Of a stretch of 64,000 nucleotides of DNA, positions 52,413-62,900 are shown piece after piece. The position numbers were made by a program, and so were the translations under genes. The notes under the pieces were generated by a model. The model saw only the letters and a program-made list of their open reading frames with translations, was not told the DNA's origin and made no database searches. Source of the DNA: an uncultured Candidatus Altimarinota bacterium. Its GTDB lineage: Bacteria > Patescibacteriota > Gracilibacteria > BD1-5 > UBA6164. Where the stretch lies: positions 1 to 64,000 of the forward strand of contig CALLPL010000006.1 in NCBI GenBank assembly GCA_938015455.1, read 5' to 3'. The first letter of the stretch is position 1; every line of letters begins with the position of its first letter.

Positions 52413-52516
52413 ATGTTTTTCTCGTCTATTTCTGTTAAAAGCTCCGGCATTCTATATATAACCCTCATAAAAACAAATCTTTTTTTGAGTTTTTCATCAA
52501 AACTAAAATTAAAGAA

Positions 52517-53485
52517 TTATTTTTTAAATATATTCTTGGGAAATGAGCTGTCCATTTGTACGTAATTTCATGCAATATCGCTTCAAATTGATATCTGAAA
52601 ATATCAAAAATCATTTTCATAGTATGCTATCTTTGGCTCTATATCAAAATCCTTTTTATCTAAATCAAGAGGACTATAATCTAAATCTCAAACTAACCAT
52701 ACATTCTTAGAAGTAGAATAATCTGTATCTATCTTAGAAATTAAATCTTTAGGTGTTTCTATTTCTTGCCTTACAAGAGCCATTTCAACCATTAGGGAAA
52801 TAGATTTAGCTGTAATAAGCTTACTACCTTTATTTGATAATTTTCCAGATCAAACTTCGCTTAAATATTCCCCATTTTCAAAATAATTAATACCATCATT
52901 TTTAACAAAAAGACTTTGTATATCATTTGCGTATATTTCTGGGAGTTGATCTCAAGATATCCTAACTGAAACTGCCTCTCAATATATATCTCTATTAAAA
53001 CTTAGAATTTGTATAAAATTTTCTCAACCTATGTTAGTAATCCCTACTTCATATTCTTGCCCCCATGGATCTAGGTAGTCTTCCTTTTCTATTCATAAGA
53101 TTTTATAATTGGGATTTCATTTATATATTTTTCATATTTTAGCATTGTTATCTGCAGATTTATTACCCGATAGTATTTGAATAGATGCCTTGAAAGCTTT
53201 AGTATCTCTAATACCGTCCATTCATTCAATTGCTTTAAATATCATTCTACTATCAGAAATATGTTTTGAATTTTTAGCATCTAGATTTACCTTCTCTACA
53301 TCTAGTCAAGCCGCTAAGCTATCAGTAGGGCTTTTAGCATTAAGACTTTCTTCTTCTGAGTCTGACCATAATGGTAACTTATTAGTAAGACTTAATATTC
53401 CTTCTTTAATATTTACTGAGGTAAAAGTATCTATAGAAACTAAAGCAATGATTATTAGAATTATGAAAAGTATAAACTTCTTCAT
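52517..53485 (-). CDS. Hypothetical signal-anchored protein, 322 residues
   Basis: The N-terminus (MKKFILFIILIIIALVSIDTF) is a signal peptide or membrane anchor, and the rest is a mixed alpha/beta extracytoplasmic domain with DPWGQEYEVGITNIG near residue 150. Many UGA-Gly codons occur. No family is recognised. It separates infB from infA in the translation block and may be a lineage-specific surface protein. Confidence 0.65.
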
Positions 53486-53518
53486 ACCTTATTCTTAATA
53501 AAATAAATCACAATATTC

Positions 53519-55864
53519 TTACTTCTCTATTACAATTTTATACACCTCTATAATATCTTTTTCTTCGACGTTTGTTGTTCCTGTGAGCTTAATACCACAC
53601 TCAATTGGACCTTCGAGTTTGTGTACTTCTTCAACTCATTGCTTAAGGGATTCAATCTTTCATTTCCCAACCACCTTATCTCCTCTGATAACCCGAACAA
53701 GAGTATTCTTTTCTATAGACTCATCCTCTCAGGTAATTCAAAGTCCGACAATAAGAAATTTCTTTGAGGTATAGAAGAGAGCTTTCACCTTTGCGTGACA
53801 AAGAGTAATTTCAACTTCCTTTGGATCAAGCATTCCTGTTACAATTTTTTCAATACGCTCAGTGATATGATAGATAATCTTACTCTCGATAAACTCTACT
53901 CATGAATCCTCAAGAGCCTTCTTTGCATTCACTCCAACTGATACTCCAAATCATATAAGCAGTGCTGAGCTTCAGCCGCACATAAGAACGTCTCCTTCAG
54001 TGATATTTCCGACTCAGCTATGAATAATAGAAACACTTGTTTCGTCTGTTGAGAGCTTCAACAGAGCATTCCTCATAGCCTCGAGACTTCCATTTGTATC
54101 TGATTTGAGAACAATTTTGAGATGCTTCAAATTCCCAGATTTAATTTTTGACATAAGTATATCAAGTTGTGATGACTTGAGACCTTTTTGATTTGAAAGG
54201 AATTCTTGATACTGAGTCGATTTTTGACGAGCGATATCAATTCATGATACTACCTGGAGTATATCTCCTCACTCAGCAACGCTATCAAGACCAACCAGGA
54301 GAACTGGCATACCTGGTCCTGCAAATTTTACTCATTTTGAGAGATAATCCTTGAGAACCTTAACCTTACCGTACGCAGCTCCACAAACTACAGCTGATCA
54401 TTTTTCGATAGTTCCGGTATTTACAAGCACCGTTGCTACTGGACCAAGCTGCATATCAAGATGCGACTCAATAATTGTTGCTACTCATGGTCTATTTGGG
54501 TTCGCCTTAAGTTCAAGCATTTCTGCCATAAGTGTAATAATCCCTAAAAGCTCCTCTATCCCAAAACCTGTTTGCGCTGATACTGGTACCATCGGAGTTT
54601 CTCCTCCCCAATCCTCAGGAGTCAAGCCATGCTCCGCAAGTTGACCTTTGATATGATCAGGGTTCGCCCCTTCTTTATCCATCTTATTAATCGCAACAAC
54701 TACAGGAATACCTGCTTCTTTTGCGTGAGAGATACTCTCTATAGTCTGAGGTTTTACTCCCTCGTCTGCAGCAACAACTAGTATAGCAATATCCGTAGAC
54801 TTTGCTCATCTTGATCTCATTATAGTAAAGGCTTCATGACCAGGTGTATCGAGAAAGGTTATCTTTTGATCCTTGTATTCTGCCTGATATGCTCAGATAC
54901 TCTGAGTTATTCCCCCTGCCTCACCTGAAGCTACTTGCGTCTTTCTTATATAATCAAGCAGGGAAGTCTTCCCATGGTCAACATGTCCCATAATAGAAAT
55001 AACTGGTGGTCTACTCTCAAGTTTTGAGCTATCCTCTTCTACTAAAAGTTCTTTGATATTCCCAGAGGCAATGTCATCTATCCCTATTCCATCCGTATCA
55101 TCCTTTTCCAACTTTACTTCAAACGACTCTGCTATAAGAGATGCTGTATCAAAATCGACCTGGGAATTAATCGTCATCATCATCCCATTCTTCATAAATT
55201 CTGCTATAAGACCCGAGAGAGGAACTCCAATTTTTTCTGAAAATTCCTTAAGTGAAAGAAACTCTCACACAACAACTGTTTCTCCTGTACGGGTTTTAAG
55301 GTTTTGTTCTATATCCTCTACTTTTTTCTCTGCCTTCTTTTTTCCTTTAAGCTTATTTGATCGAGTAAATCCGTCGTCTTCAAAGTTATTTTTATACTTT
55401 TTTGACTTTCCCTTTGGAAAAAGTTTCGCCTTCTTTCCTCACTTTCCATCATCCTGAGATTTTCGTGAAGTGTCTGCTGGCTTTTGAGTATTTTTCGCAA
55501 ATCCTGGTTTAAACTTTGGGGCTTTCTTTTCTCCGCTATCCTGAGACGGTTTCTCATTAGGAGAATCAACTGTATTTTCTGATTTTGAATTTTTATCTTC
55601 TGAGCTACGTGATACTACTTGAAATTTTGATTTACTATTTTTTTCAAGTGTTTCGTTCAGTGAGCTTGAATCTGAAGGGCTCTTATTTTCTTCACTATTT
55701 TCAGACACAGAAGCATCACTTACTGTTTTCACAGTATCTGCTGTCTGCGTTTTCTTTTTTACAACAAGCTTCTTTTTTACAACAAGTTTCTTTTTAACTG
55801 GAGTTTTTGATTCGTCTCCGGTCGAAGAAATACTAGAATAATAGTCATCTATATTTGAGGGCAT
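53519..55864 (-). CDS. infB: Translation initiation factor IF-2
   Basis: The 781-residue product has a low-complexity, Lys/Ser-rich N-terminal region (about residues 1-230, with a KKKLVV repeat), a G domain ([47 protein letters not shown]), and the beta-barrel domains to [10 protein letters not shown]. Five or more UGA-Gly codons join pieces, one in domain G (ITQSIGAYQ). IF-2 places fMet-tRNA on the 30S. Neighbouring nusA is missing. Confidence 0.96.
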
Positions 55865-56023
55865 AGTTTGAATGAAAAAGTCGGAAAAATCGCGAAAATT
55901 AAAATGTTAGCCCGAATATTAAGCCTTTTTCTCCTATTGTCAAAAAAATATAAAAACTTGTAAAAAGTGAAAAAATCCTTAGCCTCTTAGTATATTTATT
56001 AGCACTGTAATGAAGGATATACC

Positions 56024-56512
56024 ATGAAAGACGCTGTAGAAAAAATTGCTTCTGATTTTTTTGAAAAACTCTGAGCAGATTACTCCGAGCTTCAGGTCTT
56101 AGAAGAAGCTGAGAACATCTTTCGTATATCTCTTAAGAGTGAGGACTCACACCTACTCATAGGGCCACATTGAAAAAACCTCGAAGTCCTCACACATATA
56201 CTCAAGCTCCTTATAGCGAAGCTGTCAAAAGAACACATAAATCTTCATCTTGAGGTAAATGATTACCTTGAAAAGAAAGACGAAAAACTTCTCTCATTTA
56301 TCGCCTCAAAGATAGACTATGTAAAAGAATCAGGCAAAGATATCGTTCTTCCCTTCTTTACTTCCTACGAACGTAAAAAAGTCCACTCATTTGTATCTGA
56401 ACAATGATGAAGCGTCTCTACTGAGAGTCGCTGAGAGTGAAGAGATAGGAGAATACATTTGTGTAAAAAAGAAGAAAAAATGACTATTGATTTGGATGGA
56501 GATGATATATAG
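56024..56512 (+). CDS. KH/R3H RNA-binding protein (Jag/KhpB-like)
   Basis: The 162-residue product has a type II KH domain (SEDSHLLIGPHGKNLEVLTH with the GPHGKN loop, where the second Gly is UGA) and a C-terminal R3H domain (RKKVHSFVSEQGGSVSTESR then GEGRDRRIHL). It matches Jag/KhpB (SpoIIIJ-associated), which binds RNA and supports cell division. The start at 56024 is chosen because the ATG at 56010 is out of frame. It lies 19 bases ahead of a TPR-like gene. Confidence 0.85.
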
Positions 56513-56531
56513 AGTAAGAAAATAAATATTT

Positions 56532-57665
56532 ATGAAAATGAAATGGATTCTGTATTTACTGCTTATACCTATTAGTATAGGTTTTTTTGATAACAATAAT
56601 CAAAATTATAGTAAATCTCAAGAAATCCAAGCAAATATTATAAAACACCCTGAAAGACTCCCTACTCCTGAAGCAGCCCGTCTAGGAAGCTTCGGTTTTG
56701 CAAATATGTCCGCAGATATGTATTGGCTGAGAGCTGTTCAGTATATTGGTTCTAATGTAGTTGAGAGTGATTACAAGAAGTACCTTTACGAGATGATAGA
56801 AATTATAACGGAACTGAATCCCTATTTTGAAAGCCCTTATATAATTGGGCAACTTTTACTCCCCTCATCAAAAGATAGCTTTGATGATTATAGTGGTAAA
56901 AATATCACCGAGGATATGCTAGAAGCTCAGGCTCTCTGACAAAAATGAGTCAAAAACTTTTGCGATCTAAATAAAGTCGATGCAATCATAAACGAGCCTG
57001 ACCTATGAAAAATTACAACTCAAGCAGCGTACCAAAACCCATGTCAGTCCTATAAGATACCTTACTACCTTGCCTATGTATATTACTTTTACCTCAAAGA
57101 GCCTGAAAATGCTGCCTCATATTATAAAGTAGTAGCTGCTCAATCAGACGCTCCGCAAGGGGCAAAGATCCTTGCGGGTATTATGCAATGAAGATCGGGA
57201 GAAAGAGAAAAATCTCTCTTTATGTTTCTCTCACTTGCACAGAGTCTCGCTACAAAGGGGGAAACTTGTGGACTCCTAACGAGTGACCTAGAAAGAGTGT
57301 ACTATGGCCTATGAGACTGAAGCATTACACTAAATGGTCAGCTCATACGAGATATTGAAAATGCTCGTGACAGACTCATACCAAAACTTACCGAGGAAAA
57401 TGAGAACGAAATCCTCGATGATACGCAGTGTTCTAACTACTTAATAAAAGCAATCAGAGAGCTGAATCTCCTCTATATTCAAATAGCAGATGATAGGTAT
57501 GTAAAGGATAATCCCACAGAGGTTTCAGCAATGAATACTCAGGCATTATTTGAAAACTGATATATAAATTTTATTCCTACAGACCATCAGCAATATGAAA
57601 ACCAAGGAATAGTTTATCGTTACAATGATGAGATTGGACGTTTTGATTTTGAAATGGGAAATTAA
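56532..57665 (+). CDS. Hypothetical TPR-like exported protein, 377 residues
   Basis: It starts with a signal peptide (MKMKWILYLLLIPISIGFFD). The body is alpha-helical with TPR-like pairs (NMSADMYWLRAVQYIGSNVV, YYLAYVYYFYLKEPENAASY) and two Cys pairs. Several UGA-Gly codons are used. No catalytic motif is seen. It probably scaffolds a complex on the outer face. It shares a transcript with the KhpB/Jag-like gene. Confidence 0.68.
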
Positions 57666-57710
57666 AGTAACTCTATCTTGAGTTCTTTCCCCTATATTAA
57701 TAGAAAGAAA

Positions 57711-58676
57711 CTACAATCAAACTATTTCTTTAAGTGCCTGATATTTTTGAGAATGAAGCTGATTTGCTTTTTTATTCCCTGCGTCAAGCTCCCGTTGTAC
57801 TAAGCTATAATCAGCCATGTATTTTTTGTACTTCTCTCTGGCAGGTTTAAAGTATTCTAATAGCATATTTAAAAGTTCGAGTTTTGCGTGACCATAACCA
57901 TATCACCCCGCACGATATTTTGCTCATATTTCTAATAGCTGCTCATCAGTAGCAAAGAACTTCATGAGGGCAAAAATATTACATGTTTCTGGATCCTTTG
58001 GATCTTCAAGTGGAGTATCATCTGTCACGATAGCCATAACTCTCTTTTTGAGAGTTTTTTCGTCATCAAATATTCCTATAAAGTTATCATAACTCTTACT
58101 CATCTTTCGTCCATCAAGCCCTGGAATAAGAGCGAGATTTTCATCTATATATGGTTCTGGGAGTTTAAAAAACTCAGTATTGTACGTATTATTGAAATTT
58201 TGAGCTATATCTCTAGTAAACTCTAAATGCTGTTTTTGATCTTTTCATACAGGGACCATATCAACATCATAGCCTATAATATCAGCAGCCATTAAAATTG
58301 GATAGTTAAACGTAGCCATATTAATATCGCTGTTCTTATTTTGAGAGTCCTTAAAGCTATGAGCTCTGAGCATTAAACTATAAGGAGTAACACTCGAGAG
58401 TACCCAAGTGATATCATTGATATGCTGCATTTCAGATTGCTCGAAAATCATAAATCTATTATCCTCTGGCATAAGAGCAAGGAGTTCTGCTGCAAGTCTA
58501 TACTTATTCCTCTTCATGACCTCAGGGTCATGTACAGAAGTAAGAGAATGAAAATCAGGAAGAAATAGAAATCATTCTTGTCACTTCACTTTCTCTAAAA
58601 ATGGTTTGTACATACCAAGATAATTTCATAGATGCATTCCATTACCCGTCGGTTTTACTCCCGTTAATATTCTCAT
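57711..58676 (-). CDS. trpS: Tryptophanyl-tRNA synthetase
   Basis: The 321-residue class I synthetase has a start GVKPTGNGMHLGNYLGM (HIGH-like TGNxHLGN, Gly by UGA), LPDFHSLTSVHDPE, YPILMAADIIGYD and the KMSKS GLDGRKMSKSYDN. Length is normal. It charges tRNA-Trp. The gene is a single unit between a TPR-like gene and the divergent ICMT-like gene. Confidence 0.95.
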
Positions 58677-58736
58677 GTATATCAAAAATAGAAATATATA
58701 ATTATAAGTATTATAAAGATAAATACAGCAATTCAA

Positions 58737-58765
58737 TTTACAATATCTCTTATTTTTTATATTAT
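58737..58765 (+). promoter_or_regulatory. Putative promoter of the ICMT-like gene
   Basis: TTTACA at 58737-58742 and TATTAT at 58760-58765 with a 17-base spacer. The start codon lies 34 bases downstream. Confidence 0.55.
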
Positions 58766-58798
58766 ACAAATAATACTTTCACTATTTAACAAAAAAAT

Positions 58799-59833
58799 AT
58801 GAACTTCTTAAAAAATTATTTTTCAAGTATGCTCCTAATTGGGCTAGCATATATGATATATACTCGAAGTAATTTTCATCCAGATTTCATAAGTGGTACT
58901 GCTACTATAAACATACTTGAACTCTCGTTTCCTATAATCTGGGTCTTCTATACTGTTATAGCCTTATATATAATACTCCTCGTGCCCTACTACCTCACAT
59001 ATCCATATGCAAGCAAAGCTCGTCTTGCCCTCAGGTATATGAAGAGAGTTATGATAGGAGATCATACAAAAAATGAAAAAGAAAAAACAGCAGTACTAGC
59101 AATCATCGTAAAGCTCTTTTTTATACCCCTCATGCTTGTGTGGCTCACAAACCATATAGTAAACATGATGAATAATCTCTCTAATAGCTATAGAGACATA
59201 GAGCTTCTTTCTACCGATTTTTTAAACTTTTTTAACATGCATTTCTTTTGGACGGCTTTTAGCCTCATCCTCTTTGTTGATGTATTGTTTTTTACACTCT
59301 GATATCTTATTGAGACTCCTTTTTTTAAAAATACTATTAAGAGTGTAGAGCCTACTATTATTGGTTGGGCTGTAGTTATACTCTGCTATCCTCCGTTTAA
59401 TAATATGACTTCGAATTTCGTCTCCTGGTATTCAACAGACTTTCCAAGCTTTGCTAATCCAACCGTCCATCTTGTCCTAAATTTTTCTATCCTTATTCTC
59501 ATGGCTATTTATGCATGGGCATCATGGGCTCTCGGACTCAAGGCAAGTAATCTCACGAATAGAGGAATTGTAACAACAGGCCCATATAAATATATTCGTC
59601 ATCCTGCCTATATTTGCAAGAATACTGCTTGGCTCATAGGAGGTATCCCCATGGTTTACGTAGCTATGACTAGCGAATCACTCTCTCTCATAACTGTTCT
59701 CTTTTGACTAAGTACGTGGGCCTTTATATATTACCTCAGAGCTATGACCGAAGAAAACCACCTCTCAGCTGATCCTGATTATATAGCCTATAAAAAACAG
59801 GTCCCTTATAAGTTTATCCCTAAGGTCTGGTAA
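58799..59833 (+). CDS. Isoprenylcysteine carboxyl methyltransferase-like membrane protein
   Basis: The 344-residue product has seven or so hydrophobic segments and the ICMT/PEMT C-terminal motif: GIVTTGPYKYIRHPAY (SAM-binding GPY..RHP) and TEENHLSADPDYIAYKKQVP with conserved acidic E-E. Enzymes of this membrane family methylate lipids or prenyl-cysteines; in bacteria the substrate is often unknown. Only two UGA-Gly codons are used. It converges with the giant surface protein gene. Confidence 0.82.
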
Positions 59834-59879
59834 AAACTCCTGTTATGTGGTAAGCAGCGCAGGCCTTAACTCCTTACTA

Positions 59880-59912
59880 AAAAACCCTCTACATAATGTA
59901 GAGGGTTTTTAT
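59880..59912. terminator. Bidirectional terminator
   Basis: The stem AAAACCCTCTACA/TGTAGAGGGTTTT has a 3-base loop; T runs follow on both strands. It ends the ICMT-like and surface-protein units. Confidence 0.92.
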
Positions 59913-59938
59913 ATCATGTTTCGCACTCGAGATCAGTA

Positions 59939-62900
59939 TTATCTCGCTACTTTTGTTGAATCTAAGTATTCTCCAACGAACTGACTCACAAGTGGAGCTG
60001 GTTTATGGAATATACCTGAACCAAAGCTAACTACGGTACCAACTGAGAGTTGATCTCCGTCTTGAGAAATATAATTTCTATTCTGTACAAGATCTTGGAT
60101 ATCACCGTAAAGTGATCCATTCACTACGAGCTGTTTTCCAGAGTTTTGAGATTCTATCGATCCTCATTGTCCTCAAACGGGAATAGTAATATATGTTCCT
60201 GAAAGCTTCTTTACATCTTTATCTATAATGATGTTACCTCCCTTTACTACAAAGGCTATATTTTCTGTTGTATCAATAGCACCGTTAATAATGAGATCTC
60301 ATCCCCCCTCTACAATAAATGTAGTAGAGCCACTGATTGGAAGATCCGATATGCTATTAACAGTAACATTTTTATCACTTACTACATAAACGTTTGAGAG
60401 TCCGTTATAGTTTCGCGTAAATCATGTAACATTGTCTGTTATTGCAGTTGCAGTTACTGATGTAACTTTATTTACATCTGCCTCATAGTTAGTTTGTACA
60501 TCTTCTACATTTTGAACTATAGCAGTACCTTCAACAGCATCTGTTGTCGTATCAATAGTTTCAACGAAACTTGATGTTCCTTCATTTTCACCTGAAACAG
60601 ATGCACCTACGAAGTTGTTATCCTTACTATTAGTTTCAGTAATTGTGTTACCAGCACTATTATCAGTACCGAGAGTAACCGTTTTTACATCACTGGTAGT
60701 AGCGGAACTATTCTTTACATAACTTGTTCCTCAACCTACCGTTGCAACTGCTGGTCTAGCTACACGAACATCGAGATTCCCAGCAAAGTATGCTCTATCA
60801 TAGAGAACTCCATCGTCCTTAATAGTTGTTGCTATTGTTTCTGTTCCATAATCTTCACCTGAAGCAATTCCAGATTTATTAGATGTATAGGTAGGGTAGT
60901 TTGTAAACTCTATTCTCTCTCCTGGGTAAATGATTCCATCATAATGGTTATTAAGATTCATACATCTCGTAGTATCATTTAACACATTTGCTGGGTTTGA
61001 GATACTTCCTCCAAAGACTGTTCTATTCTGAACGGTTGTTGTACAGAGCTCATCAAATGAGAGGTCATACTCAGAGTTGTTGTAAATATATGGTACTTCT
61101 CCTTTTGTTTCTAGTATTCTAATATTATCTCCAACTATGTAATGTCCTTTTGGTCCAAATATTATTTCTCCATCATTTGGAAAGGTAAGTACACAGCTAT
61201 CATCATCTACACAGCTTGGTGGAACTCCACTAGAACTACTACTTGAGCTACTACTAGATGAAATATTTGGAATCTTACATTGAGAGTTACAAGAGTATTG
61301 TGGGTCTGCATTATTAGCAGTACCAAGATCACATTGCTCTCCTGATTCTACAACTCCATTTCCACATACTGGCACTACACCAACTGTTGTCTCACAAACA
61401 GATTTTACACCATCCCAAGCAACTGTACCATCGTTTACTGTTTTATTTGCTCTATCATGAGTCCTACAGCTAGCATACGCTTCACCACATGAGAATGTTG
61501 CTTCATATCGTCCTGTTTGAGAATTTCTTTCAGCATTTGCAAAACTTTCTGTTATGCTACCAGCAACATTTCCACAAGTTAACATGAATGATCCTACTCG
61601 AGAGTTACCTGAACATGTTACTGTATTTCCTGTTTTAATAATATCTCTACATTCTGGTCTTCCTCAAGAACTAGAAGAAGAACTACTAGAAGAAGAACTA
61701 CTAGAAGAAGAATTACCTTCTGGAACTATAACTCTAGAGTCATCATCATCACTTACTGTTACTGTCGTATCTCCAACTGGGTTAGCTGATACTTCAGCTA
61801 CATTTGTATAGTCGTCTACCGTTCCAGTAACGCTACATTCGTAACTAAACATTTCTCCTGGTTGAAATACTGCGTCTGTATGATCTCCACTTCCAGTAGT
61901 AACAAAGTTTGTCCATGTAGATGGAGTTGTACTTGGTAGAGTTACAGGTCCAGCACATGCTGCTCCAAGAGCATCTGTGAGAACAATATTTGTGAGATCA
62001 ACATCACCATCATTGGTAACGGTTATCTTAAATACTGCTGTTTGACCTGCTGCTACTGTCTGAGTATCATTTCCTACTGAACCATCTTGATCAATAGCTG
62101 TAGTATTTGCATCTGTCTTGTCTATTGCGATTGATGGTCCTCCTACTGTTACAGGAGCACATCCATCTGGATTATTTCTTTCGTCATCATCATCACATGT
62201 TGTTGGTGGTTCTGGTGTATCACAATCAGCTCCATCATCACATACAGTTGCTGCATTTTTAATTGTTCCCGTTGCACCTGCTGCTACTGTAAATGTAATA
62301 TCATATGATACTGAAGCATCTGGAGCTAGGCTTGCAATTACTTCGTTTAGTATTGCAACTCTCGTTCTACTTGGATCAAGAGTCCAATCACTATCAGCGA
62401 GTATTAATTCAGCTGGGAAATGATCCTCTATCTTTTGATCTGTAACCGTAGTGTCTCCAATATTTTTTACAGTAATTGTAAAGTCTACTGTGTCTCCTAC
62501 TGCTACGTTCGATGATTGACCATCTGCAAGTCTCTTTATAAGTTCTAGGTCAGAGTTTTCCTCAAAAGTAATTACTTCTGGGTCATGATCATCTTCGTCA
62601 CCTCCTGGATTACACCCATCACCGATATCATCATTAACTGGTGTTCCATCGTTTCCAGAATTTGCATCTGGATCTGAGTCACAGTCATCTCCACTATCAG
62701 CTGAGATTTCTGCAAGATTTACTATAGGACTTACTGCATCTGCATTAATAGTAAATGAGATTGGAAGGGTTACACTTTGACTGACTGGGATATTTGCAAC
62801 TGTTTGAGTTGCGTTTCCTCCACTCATAGTCCATCCATTACCTGCAACAAGTGTCAGTCCTGTAGGAATATAATCTGTTATAGTAACTGATCCTGAATCA

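Noticed and set aside
61668-61720. CRISPR array
   Set aside because: The units are 15 bases, contiguous without spacers, and code for Ser in frame. No CRISPR array or cas gene was seen in the window.
61554-62423. Plus-strand reading frames of 85 and 101 residues opposite the surface protein
   Set aside because: They are antisense shadows of repeat-rich coding sequence with no support of their own.
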